From the NCBI GenBank assembly GCA_913777325.1, contig CAJYSA010000039.1:1-63434 (forward strand): a DNA stretch of 63,434 nt. Direction: 5' to 3'. Both the position numbers and the translations under genes were made by a program. The DNA comes from an uncultured Sphingomonas sp. (GTDB lineage: Bacteria > Pseudomonadota > Alphaproteobacteria > Sphingomonadales > Sphingomonadaceae). Numbering within the stretch: the stretch's first letter is position 1; the number at the start of each line of letters is the position of its first letter. Below the pieces are notes generated by a model that saw only the letters and a list, made by a program, of their open reading frames with translations, did no database searches and was not told where the DNA came from. Positions 8,871 through 17,652 of the stretch are shown in pieces.

Positions 8871-9553
8871 CGCGCTTCCTTCAGCGTCTTCAGCTCGATC
8901 AGCCGATCCACATTGCCCAGCGACGACGCGGCCATCGTCGCCGCCCGCAACAGCCCGTTGGCGTGCAACCGTTCCAGCACCGCGCCCGACAGCGCGGCGA
9001 GCGCCGCCTGATCCACCGCCATCACGTCGCCGACCTCATACCCCCCGGCATCGCCCAGATCGATCCGCAGCGTCACGTCGCGCAACAGCCCGGCGGCGGC
9101 GAGATCGGCATGGATCGCCTGTTCATGCTGCGCACCCTCGCGCAGCATCCGCAGCGCGGCCCGCACATGCTCCAGGTATGGCGCGTCGCCGCCGTGGTCG
9201 CGAAATAGCGGCAGTCCGTCCGCCGCGCCGACGCGCGGGTCATTCAGATCGACCTCGATCGCGTCCCCCGCGCCCAGCACGAACGGACCGCGCCGCTGGA
9301 TCGCGGGCACGTAGCGCGTCGTCCAGCGCCCGTCCGCGACGAAGAGATTCTCGCCGCGATCCAGCCCCAGCAGCACGAACGCGCGAATCCCGCCTTCGCC
9401 GCGCCGGAAGACGATCGGCAGCTCGCGCTGCGCCTCCTCGAACTCGGCGGGCACGATCGGCATCAGGTTCACATGATCACCGAATGCCGGTGCGGCCCGC
9501 ACCGCGACGGTCAGGTCGGCATGATCGACATTGTCGAGCGTCACGAAGGTCAT
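8867..9553 (-). CDS. SapC family protein
   Basis: This 228-residue protein matches the SapC family, named after a Campylobacter S-layer secretion gene but of unknown role here. Typical features are the opening LDNVDHADLTVAVRAAPAFGDHVNLMPIVPAEF, the RELPIVFR segment, the FVADGRWTTRYVPAIQRRGPF region and a conserved C-terminal helix. No signal peptide or membrane segment is seen, so it is likely cytoplasmic. It is the first gene after the TonB receptor (70-base gap with a hairpin) and leads the sapC-cupin-halogenase operon. Confidence 0.85.
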   Translation of the reverse strand: MTFVTLDNVDHADLTVAVRAAPAFGDHVNLMPIVPAEFEEAQRELPIVFRRGEGGIRAFVLLGLDRGENLFVADGRWTTRYVPAIQRRGPFVLGAGDAIEVDLNDPRVGAADGLPLFRDHGGDAPYLEHVRAALRMLREGAQHEQAIHADLAAAGLLRDVTLRIDLGDAGGYEVGDVMAVDQAALAALSGAVLERLHANGLLRAATMAASSLGNVDRLIELKTLKEAR

Positions 9554-9575
9554 GACCGCATTCTTTCAAACGCAA

Positions 9576-9599
9576 AGGGCCACCGCAAGCGATGGCCCT
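9576..9599 (-). terminator. Hairpin between TonB receptor and sapC
   Basis: AGGGCCA and TGGCCCT form a perfect 7-bp stem around CCGCAAGCGA. On the minus strand it is followed by TTGCGTTTG, a weak U-rich tail. It sits just past the receptor stop and 23 bases before the sapC start, so it may attenuate, rather than fully stop, transcription into the operon. Confidence 0.5.
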
Positions 9600-9623
9600 C
9601 CGCTTTCCCCCGATCGCGACCGA

Positions 9624-12600
9624 TCAGAACTTGTAGCGTGCCCCCAGCAGGAAGCGCGGCTTCAGCTCCTGCGCCAGCACCAGGTTGCGCTCGGTACGGC
9701 CATAGGTCTTCACGCTCTCGCTGGTCAGGTTGATCCCTTCCAGCGTGACCGCGATCTGGTCGTTCACGTCATAGCTGATGTTGACGTCCAGCGTGCCGAA
9801 CGGCGCCACGAACAACGGGTTGCGATTGCCGCCCTGGTTGGTCGCCGCGAGGTACTTGTCGCGCCAGTTGTACGCGACACGCGCCGAGATGCCGTTCTTG
9901 TCGTAGATCGCGGTGGCGTTGGCGCTGTTGCCCAGCCCGGTCAGCGCGAAGATGTTGACCGTCGGGTCGGCGTACGGGTCGACGTTCACGTCGCCGCTGA
10001 CCTTGGTGAACGATCCCGAGAAACCAAAGCCGGTGTTCCCGAAGAAGTTCGTCCAGGCCAGTTCGAAGCCGTGGATCTTGCCTTCGCGGTTGTTGATCGG
10101 CTGCGAGATCGAGAAGTTGAACAGCGGATCGTTGGCATCCGACGACACGTCGATCTGCGACAGGATCTGGTCGACGAACGTCTGCTGCAGCCCCGAACCC
10201 GGCACGTAATTGGCATTGAACTGCTGCGTCGCCGCCGCCTGGTTGCCGTTGTTGCGCACCAGCAGCGCGGTGTACGTGAACAGGTTCACGTCGCTCTGAT
10301 CGTAACCGTTCTGGCGCAGGAACGCCGAGGCGATGCCCGACCGCGAACCCGCCGCGCCCGAGCTGGGGTCGCGCAGCCCGAACAGATTGCCGTTGACGAT
10401 CCCGGTGCCCAGGAAGTTCGCCACCTTCTTGTCGAAGAAGCCGATCGAGACGAAGCTGGACGGCTTGTAATACCATTCCAGCGACAGATCGATGTTGCGC
10501 GACACCAGCGGCAGCAGGTTGGCGTTGCCGGTGCTGCCGGTCGGGATCCCGCCCAGCGCGGTCGGGCGGCCAGGTGCCCCCGCCGAGGCGGTGGCGAACA
10601 GATTACCGTAGGACGGCCGTGCCAGCGTGCGGCTGATCGAGAAGCGCGCCTTCACGTTCGTGATCGGCTCGATGCTGACGTCGAGTGCGGGCAGGAAGTT
10701 GTTGTAGCTGCCGCGCTGGCGGATGTTGGTGAAGACCCCGCTGGCGTCGCCGCGGAAATCGTTGTCCGCCGTCCAGACGATGTTGTTGTACGTCTGCACC
10801 GCGTCGGAAACGACGCGCGTCTGCTCGTACCGCGCACCCGCCACGACGTTGGTCGGCAGGTTCGCGATCTGGCCGTTCCAGGTGAACTGGCCGAACACCG
10901 CCCAGATCTTCTCCTGTACCGTGTCGTCGGCAGGGGCCGACGGCTGCGGCGGCGCGCCCAGCCCGGTGTAATACGGGCTCAGCACGTTGTAGAGGTCGAT
11001 CGCATTGCCGCGGAACGCGATCAGCGACGAGCCCGACGAGTTCGGATTGAAGTGGTCGAACTTGCAGGTCAGGCAATATTGGCTGACGAGGTTCGGCGCC
11101 AGCTGCTGGATGATGCCCGGGTTCTGCAGACCCCAGTCGCCCAGCGTCTGCTGCGTCTGGGTCTGCACCGAGTGCATCTTGGAGTCGGTGTACGAACCAC
11201 CGGCATCGAAGCGGGTGCCGCCACCCAGATCCCAGCCGAGGCGCGCCTGGATCTGATCGATCCGCTGCGTCTGGCGCGAAATGATCGTACGCGCCGGCGC
11301 GGAGCCCAGATCGCCGATGTCGAGCACGCCATTGCAATTGCCCTTCGGCGTGGCGTTGGCATCGGCCTTGTAGCAGTCGTTGATCGTCTGCGCCTGCTGC
11401 GGGAAGCCGGTGCTGAAGTCGAGCGAATGGCCCTGAATCACCGGCGCGCCCAGCGCGACGGTGGTCGCGGTGGTGCCGTTGGGATTGTCCGGCGACGACG
11501 TCGACACCGAATGATGGCCGTCGACGACCAGCGTCAGGTTCGACGCGAACTCCCATTTGGCGTTCAGGCCGACCGAGGCGAGGCGCGCCTTGGTCGCGGC
11601 CTGCTGCTGCTCGAAGCCTTCGTCCTTCGGGCTGGTCGGCAGATAGTCGCGCAGGAAGATCGCGGTCGCCATGTTGGGGTTGTCGTCGAAGCGGACTTCG
11701 CTGAACGGGCGGTTGAACCAGTTCGTCTGCTCGCTGCGCTGCTCACGCAGGCGGTTCTGCGCGAACAGGCTGTCGACCGTGAATTCCAGCGTGTCGGTCG
11801 GCTTGAACTGCAAGACGCCCTGGAAGTTGATGCGCTCGCGGCGGTTTTCCGAGAACTGATAGCGGCTGTCGTTCGGCACCAGCACGTACGGCGCGGTCGG
11901 ACGGTTGCCGTCGATCTTGGTGATCGAATTGATGAACGTACCGGGATTGAAGAAGTCCGAGGTCTTGATGACGTTCCAGTAATTCGGGTTGGACTGCGCC
12001 GATGCGGAATAGCGGAGCTGATAGCTGCCGAACACCGCCGCGCCGAACGTGTCGTCGTCGTTGCGATAATTCAGCAGGCCCGACACCTCCGGGGTGACGC
12101 GGTGCTTGCTGCCCTCGGCCTTTTCCACCGACGTGTCGTACAGCGCCTTGGCGCCGATCGACCCGCTGACGCCGCTCTCGCGTGCGTTCAGCGGCTTGCG
12201 CGTGTCGATGTTGATCGTCGCGCCGATACCGCCCGACGGCACCGCCGCGCGACCGGTTTTGTAGACCTCCAGCGCGCTGACGCCTTCCGAGGCGATGTTC
12301 TGGAAATCGAACGAGCGCCCGGTGCCGCGCGCGAACAGGTTGCCGCCGCTGGTGTCGACGTTGGTCGCGGGCAGCTGGCGCCCGTTGATCGTGACGAGGT
12401 TGAAGTCGCCCGAGAAGCCGCGCACCGCAACCTGCGATCCTTCGCCGTTCACGCGGTTGATCGATACGCCGGTGATGCGCTGCAGCGACTCGGCCAGGTT
12501 GGTGTCGGGGAACTTGCCGATATCCTCGGCGCTGATCGCGTCGACGACGCCGGGCGAGTCGCGCTTGATTGCGATCGCGCGGTCAAGGCTGGCGCGCACG

Positions 12601-12821
12601 CCAGTGACGACGATATCGTCGGTGGCGGGGTTCGTGTCCTGCGGCGCGGTCGCGTCACCCTGCGGCGCGGTCGCGTCCGCGGGCTGCGCATTGGTCGGGC
12701 CATCGGTGTTGGCGGTCGGCGCCGTCTGCGCGCCCGCGGTGCCGATCACGCCGACGCCGATCGCCAGCGCCCAGACCGACGTCGAGCGCCCGAGCGCGCC
12801 CAGAATCCGGCTTCCCTTCAT
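9624..12821 (-). CDS. TonB-dependent receptor, large sphingomonad type
   Basis: A 1065-residue outer membrane transporter powered by TonB. I start it at the ATG at 12821 because AGGAGG lies eight bases upstream and it opens a signal peptide (MKGSRILGALGRSTSVWALA...GAQ). A linker rich in Thr, Asn and Ala leads to the TonB box region DIVVTGVRASLDRAI, then the plug domain (GKFPDTNLAESLQRITGV, VTINGRQLP, GGIGATINI) and a beta barrel ending in a Phe (LLGARYKF). The size and the neighbouring GH43 enzyme suggest uptake of plant oligosaccharides such as xylan fragments. A LacI-type operator covers its promoter. Confidence 0.93.
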   Translation of the reverse strand: MKGSRILGALGRSTSVWALAIGVGVIGTAGAQTAPTANTDGPTNAQPADATAPQGDATAPQDTNPATDDIVVTGVRASLDRAIAIKRDSPGVVDAISAEDIGKFPDTNLAESLQRITGVSINRVNGEGSQVAVRGFSGDFNLVTINGRQLPATNVDTSGGNLFARGTGRSFDFQNIASEGVSALEVYKTGRAAVPSGGIGATINIDTRKPLNARESGVSGSIGAKALYDTSVEKAEGSKHRVTPEVSGLLNYRNDDDTFGAAVFGSYQLRYSASAQSNPNYWNVIKTSDFFNPGTFINSITKIDGNRPTAPYVLVPNDSRYQFSENRRERINFQGVLQFKPTDTLEFTVDSLFAQNRLREQRSEQTNWFNRPFSEVRFDDNPNMATAIFLRDYLPTSPKDEGFEQQQAATKARLASVGLNAKWEFASNLTLVVDGHHSVSTSSPDNPNGTTATTVALGAPVIQGHSLDFSTGFPQQAQTINDCYKADANATPKGNCNGVLDIGDLGSAPARTIISRQTQRIDQIQARLGWDLGGGTRFDAGGSYTDSKMHSVQTQTQQTLGDWGLQNPGIIQQLAPNLVSQYCLTCKFDHFNPNSSGSSLIAFRGNAIDLYNVLSPYYTGLGAPPQPSAPADDTVQEKIWAVFGQFTWNGQIANLPTNVVAGARYEQTRVVSDAVQTYNNIVWTADNDFRGDASGVFTNIRQRGSYNNFLPALDVSIEPITNVKARFSISRTLARPSYGNLFATASAGAPGRPTALGGIPTGSTGNANLLPLVSRNIDLSLEWYYKPSSFVSIGFFDKKVANFLGTGIVNGNLFGLRDPSSGAAGSRSGIASAFLRQNGYDQSDVNLFTYTALLVRNNGNQAAATQQFNANYVPGSGLQQTFVDQILSQIDVSSDANDPLFNFSISQPINNREGKIHGFELAWTNFFGNTGFGFSGSFTKVSGDVNVDPYADPTVNIFALTGLGNSANATAIYDKNGISARVAYNWRDKYLAATNQGGNRNPLFVAPFGTLDVNISYDVNDQIAVTLEGINLTSESVKTYGRTERNLVLAQELKPRFLLGARYKF

Positions 12822-12884
12822 GTCCATCCCCTCCTGCGTCACGGCCCACGCCGCTATTCTTTTCACATCCCGCGATGTGGTTGT

Positions 12885-12898
12885 TGATAACGCTATCA
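12885..12898 (-). promoter_or_regulatory. LacI/GalR-type operator in the receptor-GH43 intergenic region
   Basis: TGATAACGCTATCA is a near-perfect palindrome (TGATAnCGnTATCA) with the central CG usual for LacI-family sites, and resembles xylose-type boxes such as TGGTAGCGCTAACA. It is centred about 70 bases before the receptor start and overlaps the place of the -10 element of the promoter at 12912-12917. That fits repression lifted by a sugar from the transported polymer. It could serve both divergent genes. Confidence 0.65.
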
Positions 12899-12911
12899 GG
12901 ACCGATGCCAC

Positions 12912-12917
12912 TGTCAA
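12912..12917 (-). promoter_or_regulatory. -35 element for the TonB receptor gene
   Basis: On the minus strand this is a perfect TTGACA. With a 16-base spacer the -10 would be TAGCGT, inside the LacI-type operator. The -10 is poor, as expected for a regulated promoter. The assignment is inference from position. Confidence 0.45.
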
Positions 12918-13079
12918 TCGGGCGAATATTGTTCGTGGCGGCCACGATGCTTGGTGTGACACAAAGGACACAGAGGTTTTCACCGATGTGACTGGCTTTC
13001 ATTCACAAGAAAATATTGCGTCTGCAATGGTTTGCGGCCATCGCTCGCGGCGGGTCGGCGGACGCGGGGAGGATGATCG

Positions 13080-14630
13080 ATGCCGGGAAATTCGCGACCG
13101 ATCGTCGCATTGGCGCTCATGGTGGCCGGGATCGCGGCACCCGCGGCCGCGCAGGTATGGCGCAGCGATCGCGGCGACGGCAGCTATGCCAATCCGCCGC
13201 TCAATGCCGATTATCCGGATCCGGACATCATCCGCGTCGGCGACGATTTCTATTTCGCCAGCACCACCTTCGCCAACGCCCCCGGCCTCACCCTGCTCCA
13301 CTCGCGCGACCTGGTGAACTGGGACATCGTATCGCACCTCATCCCGCGGCTCGACGGCTCGCCGACCTTCGACCTGCAAGCGGGCGGATCGTACCGCCAT
13401 GGCATCTACGCCCCCAGCCTGCGCTATCGCGCGGGCACCTTCTACGTCGCGGTCACGCCGGTCGGGCAGCACACCCGCATCTACCGCGCACGCGATCCCC
13501 GGGGGCCGTGGACCCATATCACCCTCGACCGTGCGGCGTTCGATCCGGCGCTGTTCTTCGACGATGACGGCGCGGCCTATCTCGCAACCTCGATCGGCAG
13601 CGACGGCACGATCACCCTCCACACGCTCGATCGCGCCGTCACGCGCATCACCGCGTCGCGCGTGATCCATTACAACAAGGGGGCGGAGGGATCGAAGCTG
13701 CTGAAGCGCGGCGGCTATTATTATTTGTTCAACGCGCTTCCCGGCAAACTGGCGCTCACGGTGTCGCGCGCACGCTCGCTAGACGGCCCGTGGGAGACGC
13801 GCGCGCAGATCGACGACACCACCGGCGGGCATCAGGGCGCGCTGGTCGATCTGCCCGGCGGCGGCTGGTACGGTTTCGTCATGCGCGATGCCGGCGCGAT
13901 CGGACGCGTGACCAACATCAGCCCGGTGTTCTGGCGGGACGACTGGCCCGTCTGGGGCACCCCCGACGCCCCCGGCCGCGTCCCCGCCGTCGCGCCCAAG
14001 CCGATCGCGGGGCAGCCGTTCGCCGAACCCCAGTCGAGCGACGACTTCGCGACGTCGGTGCTCGGCCGCCAGTGGCAATGGAACCACAATCCGATCGACG
14101 GGCGCTGGTCGCTGGCCGAACGCCCCGGCTGGCTCCGCCTCCATGCCGCGCCGGGCAGCCAGTTCTGGTGGGCGCGCAACACGCTGGTGCAAAAGGCACA
14201 GGCGCCCCGCGCGCGCGGCGAGGTACTGATCGACGCCCGCGGGCTGAAGCGCGGCGATGTCTGCGGCTTCGGCACGCTGGGCAAGTTCAGTGCGCAATTG
14301 TCGGTCGTGGGCGGCACGAACACGCTGACGATGCGCGTGACCGAGGATCGCAGGGACGGCCCGCACATCGACACGCGCGTGGCCGCCCTTCCGGTGAAGG
14401 TCGCGCGGCTGTGGCTGCGCACCGACATGGACTTCACCACCGATACCGCCACGCTCGCCTACAGCGAGGACGGTCGCCGCTTCACGCCCGTCGGCGGCGC
14501 CGTGCCGCTCGTCTTCGACTGGCAGACCGGCACCTTCCAGGGCGTGCAGTTCGCGCTGTCCTGCTACAACCCGGCGGGCCAGGGCGGCTGGCTGGATATC
14601 GACCGCTTCACCCTGTCCCGGCCTCAGTGA
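13080..14630 (+). CDS. Secreted glycoside hydrolase family 43 protein (beta-xylosidase / arabinofuranosidase-like)
   Basis: This 516-residue enzyme starts with a signal peptide (ALALMVAGIAAPAAAQ). The five-bladed propeller catalytic domain shows the three acidic residues of GH43: Asp in YPDPDIIRVGDDFYF, Asp in AFDPALFFDDDG, and Glu in GAEGSKLLKRGGYYYLF. A C-terminal concanavalin-like domain of about 190 residues, starting near FAEPQSSDDF, matches the beta-xylosidase accessory domain. It likely trims xylo- or arabino-oligosaccharides in the periplasm for the adjacent receptor, from which it is divergently transcribed. The 3' end overlaps the convergent phosphatase gene by seven bases. Confidence 0.92.
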   Translation: MPGNSRPIVALALMVAGIAAPAAAQVWRSDRGDGSYANPPLNADYPDPDIIRVGDDFYFASTTFANAPGLTLLHSRDLVNWDIVSHLIPRLDGSPTFDLQAGGSYRHGIYAPSLRYRAGTFYVAVTPVGQHTRIYRARDPRGPWTHITLDRAAFDPALFFDDDGAAYLATSIGSDGTITLHTLDRAVTRITASRVIHYNKGAEGSKLLKRGGYYYLFNALPGKLALTVSRARSLDGPWETRAQIDDTTGGHQGALVDLPGGGWYGFVMRDAGAIGRVTNISPVFWRDDWPVWGTPDAPGRVPAVAPKPIAGQPFAEPQSSDDFATSVLGRQWQWNHNPIDGRWSLAERPGWLRLHAAPGSQFWWARNTLVQKAQAPRARGEVLIDARGLKRGDVCGFGTLGKFSAQLSVVGGTNTLTMRVTEDRRDGPHIDTRVAALPVKVARLWLRTDMDFTTDTATLAYSEDGRRFTPVGGAVPLVFDWQTGTFQGVQFALSCYNPAGQGGWLDIDRFTLSRPQ

Positions 14631-15445
14631 TCGTGATCGTGGTCATGCCCGTGGACGTGGCGTAGCGCCTCGAGCACGTCGTCGGTGCGCGCCGGATCGC
14701 CGATCGCCAGCACATGTCCCGCGCTGTCGGCGGTGAGCGGATCGCCGTTCCAGTCGCACATCCGCCCGCCCGCGCCCTCGACGATCGGCGCCAGCGCCGC
14801 GAAGTCGTAGAGCTTCAGCCCCGATTCGCACACGATGTCGAGGTGCCCGCTCGCCAGCAGCCCGTAATTGTAGCAGTCGCCGCCATAGACCGGCCCCTGT
14901 CGGGGCGCCCCGCCGCTCGCCGCCGTCACCAGCGCCATGAAATGCGGCACATCGGACTCGTCGAACAGGTGCGGGCTGGTGGTGGCGACGATCGCCCCCT
15001 CCAGCGCGGCGCAGCCGCGGGTGCGGACCGGCGCGTCGTTGAACAGCGTCGGGCGCCCTGCCACCCCCACCCAGCGCTCGCGCTGCACCGGCTGGTCGAT
15101 GATCCCCAGCACGGGCCAGCCGTCCTCGACCAGCGCGATCAACGTGCCGAAGATCGCGCGCCCCGCCGTGAAGCTGCGCGTGCCGTCGATCGGGTCGAGC
15201 ACCCACTGGCGCCCGGTCTGCCCCTCCTTGACGCCATGTTCCTCGCCCACCACGCCGTCGCGCGGCGCCTCCGCATCCAGCAGGCGGCGCATGGCATCCT
15301 CCGCCTCGCGGTCGGCACGCGTCACCGGAGAACGATCCTCCTTCAGCTCGACGCCCGCCGGCTGGCGGAAATAGGGACGGATCACCGCGCCGGCGGCGTC
15401 GGCGAGGCGGTGGGCGAGCGCGATATCGGCGGGGCGTACAGGCAT
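14624..15445 (-). CDS. hisN: Inositol monophosphatase family, histidinol-phosphatase-like
   Basis: This 273-residue protein carries the lithium-sensitive phosphatase motifs: GEEHG near residue 67, WVLDPIDGTRSF near 83, and LKLYDFAALAPIVEGAGG near 215. Close relatives in alphaproteobacteria are annotated as histidinol-phosphatase for histidine synthesis. No other his gene is nearby, so inositol or PAP phosphatase activity is possible. The C-terminus ends in a His/Asp-rich tail (HVHGHDHDHDH), which could bind metal and is probably a lineage feature. It converges on and overlaps the GH43 gene. Confidence 0.8.
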   Translation of the reverse strand: MPVRPADIALAHRLADAAGAVIRPYFRQPAGVELKEDRSPVTRADREAEDAMRRLLDAEAPRDGVVGEEHGVKEGQTGRQWVLDPIDGTRSFTAGRAIFGTLIALVEDGWPVLGIIDQPVQRERWVGVAGRPTLFNDAPVRTRGCAALEGAIVATTSPHLFDESDVPHFMALVTAASGGAPRQGPVYGGDCYNYGLLASGHLDIVCESGLKLYDFAALAPIVEGAGGRMCDWNGDPLTADSAGHVLAIGDPARTDDVLEALRHVHGHDHDHDH

Positions 15446-15491
15446 GACGCCTGCCTATCGCCTGCGCCGCCGCTGCGCTAGAAGCCGTGCC

Positions 15492-16364
15492 ATGTCCGTC
15501 GCGATCGCCATTGTCCTGTCCGCGCTGGCGATGAGCGTCATCGTCGGGGTGCGGTATCTGGCCGCCAGCGGCGGGTTCGCGCTCGCCACCCGGCTGCGCC
15601 ACCCGCGGCTCTATGCCGGTCTCGACCCGCAGATCCGGCGCGAGATCCTGTGGAGCCTGGCCGCCGCGGTCATCTACGGCGTCCCCGCCGGGGTGGTGGC
15701 GTGGGGCTGGCAACATCGCGGCTGGACGCGGATCTACGCCGACCCGCATGCCTTTCCCTTATGGTATCTGCCGGTCTCGGTGCTGCTGTACCTGCTTGCG
15801 CACGATACCTGGTTCTACTGGACGCATCGCTGGATGCATCGCCCGCGCGTCTTCAAGCTGGCGCACGCCGTCCACCACGCCAGCCGCCCGCCGACCGCCT
15901 GGGCCGCGATGGCGTTCCATCCGGTCGAGGCACTAACCGGTGCTGTGGCCATTCCGCTACTGGTCTTCGTGATTCCCATTCATGTCGCCGCACTGGGTCT
16001 GGTGCTGACGGTCATGACGATTATGGGGGTAACCAACCATATGGGGTGGGAGATGTTCCCGCGCTTCATGTGGCACGGTCCGGTGGGACGCTGGCTGATC
16101 ACGGCCAGCCATCATCAGCGCCACCACGAACGCTACGGATGTAACTATGGCCTTTATTTCCGCTTCTGGGATCGGCTGTGCGGCACCGACGAGGGGCTCG
16201 GCGACTTCACGCGCATCCATGCGCAGGCGGCTCGCCGCGGCGGGGCTGGCGTTGCTGGCGACGCCGCTGATCGGGGCGGCGCCGGTGGGATCGCTCCAGG
16301 TGGACATCGCGCAGCTTCGATCGGCCAAGGGGATGCTGCGGCTGTGCCTGACCGCCGATCCTGA
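15492..16364 (+). CDS. Sterol desaturase / fatty acid hydroxylase family membrane protein
   Basis: This 290-residue integral membrane protein has the di-iron histidine boxes of the family: HDTWFYWTHRWMH, HAVHHASRPP, and SHHQRHHERYGCNYG after several hydrophobic helices. The usual end lies near FWDRLCGTDEGLGDF. The frame then continues for about 50 residues rich in Gly, Ala and Arg, entirely overlapping the next gene. This tail looks like translated antiphase sequence rather than a domain, so a stop codon may have been lost. Substrate unknown; carotenoid ring hydroxylase is less likely given the family match. Confidence 0.82.
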   Translation: MSVAIAIVLSALAMSVIVGVRYLAASGGFALATRLRHPRLYAGLDPQIRREILWSLAAAVIYGVPAGVVAWGWQHRGWTRIYADPHAFPLWYLPVSVLLYLLAHDTWFYWTHRWMHRPRVFKLAHAVHHASRPPTAWAAMAFHPVEALTGAVAIPLLVFVIPIHVAALGLVLTVMTIMGVTNHMGWEMFPRFMWHGPVGRWLITASHHQRHHERYGCNYGLYFRFWDRLCGTDEGLGDFTRIHAQAARRGGAGVAGDAADRGGAGGIAPGGHRAASIGQGDAAAVPDRRS

Positions 16365-16653
16365 CAATTTCCCGAACTGCGTCGACGATCGCGACGCGGT
16401 GACCCGCTCGGTGCCCGCCGGACAGCACAGCATCCGCTTCAACGCCTTGCCACGCGGGGACTATGCGGTGGCGGTCATCCACGACGAAAACGGCAACAAG
16501 AAGCTGGATACGTTCGCCGGCATTCCCAAGGAAGGCTTCGGCTTTTCGCGCAATCCCGCGATCCGCTTCGGCCCGCCACGCTTTTCGGCGGCCCGCTTTA
16601 CGCTCGCTACTGATGCCGAAGAGCAACAGGTAAGGATGCGTTACATCCTGTAA
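16219..16653 (+). CDS. DUF2141 family secreted protein
   Basis: This 144-residue protein opens with RRRLAAAGLALLATPLIGAAPVGS, a likely signal peptide, and continues with the DUF2141 pattern: VDIAQLRSAKGMLRLCL, the central YAVAVIHDENGNKKLDT and the end GIPKEGFGFSRNPAIRFGPPRF. The family is of unknown function, often next to membrane proteins or sterol desaturase genes. It starts inside the preceding desaturase frame, giving a 146-base overlap in a different frame. The amino acid pattern of this frame is convincing, so this gene is real. Confidence 0.85.
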   Translation: MRRRLAAAGLALLATPLIGAAPVGSLQVDIAQLRSAKGMLRLCLTADPDNFPNCVDDRDAVTRSVPAGQHSIRFNALPRGDYAVAVIHDENGNKKLDTFAGIPKEGFGFSRNPAIRFGPPRFSAARFTLATDAEEQQVRMRYIL

Positions 16654-16716
16654 CCCGGCAACATGGAGCAAACTTCCCCGCGAGCGGTTGGGCGCGCAGA
16701 TCAAAGGGGAAGTTAC

Positions 16717-17598
16717 GTGTCCGTCAATCGTTCCGCCGTCCGCTCGCTGCTTGCCGCCGCGCTCGTCTGCCTCGCCGCGCCGGCGCTGGCGCAGAGCGCG
16801 TCGGTTCCGGCCGAGCCCAATCCCGCGCCCGATCCGATGCTGGTCGGCGATACCGCGACGGTCGCGGTGGCGGCGGCCTATCTGCCGGATTACGAGGGGT
16901 CGGACAATTATCGCGTCGTCCCCGGGCCGGCGGCGATCGGATCGTTCCACAATTTCGCGTTTCAGGTGCTGGGCAACCGCGCCTCGATCGATCTGATCCC
17001 CAACCCCGCCGGTCCGCGCTGGGACGTGCAGGCCGGACCGATCGGCGTCATCAACTTCAACCGTACCAACAACCGTGCGATCGACGACCGCCGCATCCGC
17101 GCGCTGGGCGAGCGCGACACCGCCATCGAACTGGGCGGCTATGTCGGGCTGGGCAAGACGGGCGTCCTCACCAGCCCCTATGACAAATTGTCCGCCTCGC
17201 TCAGTTATCGCCACGACGTCAGCGGGGTGCACCGCAGCGGCATCTGGAGTCCGTCGGTCAACTACTTCACCCCGCTCAGCCTGAAGGCGGGCGTCGGGCT
17301 GTTCGCCTCCGCCGAACGGGTCGAGCGCGGCTATGCGCGCACCTATTTCGATGTCGACGCCGCGCAATCGCTGGCGAGCGGCCTGCCGCAATATACCACG
17401 CGCGGCGGGTGGAAGCATTGGACGGTCGGCGTGGCGGGCACCTATTCGCTGACCGGCAACCTGCTGAAGGGCTGGAAGGCGATCGGCGGCGTCACCTACA
17501 AGAAGATGCTCAACGACTTCGGCGACACGCCGGTCGTCTCGATCGCCGGTTCGCGCAGCCAGTGGCTCGCCGCGCTGGGCGTGGGCTATACCTTCTGA
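16717..17598 (+). CDS. MipA/OmpV family outer membrane protein
   Basis: A beta-barrel outer membrane protein of about 293 residues. I favour the GTG at 16717: AAGGGGAAG lies just upstream and it opens directly on a signal peptide (VNRSAVRSLLAAALVCLAAPALAQ). The family signature is seen in VAAAYLPDYEGSDNYRVVPGPA, the repeated short beta strands, and the C-terminal aromatic GVGYTF. MipA was first linked to murein hydrolase scaffolding and OmpV to osmotic or efflux functions; the role here is not known. A longer ATG start at 16663 would add an implausible charged leader. Confidence 0.85.
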   Translation: MSVNRSAVRSLLAAALVCLAAPALAQSASVPAEPNPAPDPMLVGDTATVAVAAAYLPDYEGSDNYRVVPGPAAIGSFHNFAFQVLGNRASIDLIPNPAGPRWDVQAGPIGVINFNRTNNRAIDDRRIRALGERDTAIELGGYVGLGKTGVLTSPYDKLSASLSYRHDVSGVHRSGIWSPSVNYFTPLSLKAGVGLFASAERVERGYARTYFDVDAAQSLASGLPQYTTRGGWKHWTVGVAGTYSLTGNLLKGWKAIGGVTYKKMLNDFGDTPVVSIAGSRSQWLAALGVGYTF

Positions 17599-17652
17599 TC
17601 GGGGTTGCGGGCGGGGGCACGTCCCCCGCCGGTGAGGCAACGCGCCGCGTGA

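Noticed and set aside
9531-12887. An 1118-codon open frame on the plus strand opposite the TonB receptor
   Set aside because: In GC-rich DNA the antisense strand of a long gene often lacks stops. The translation is rich in Arg, Val and Asp with no domain and no export signal, while the minus strand encodes a clear receptor.
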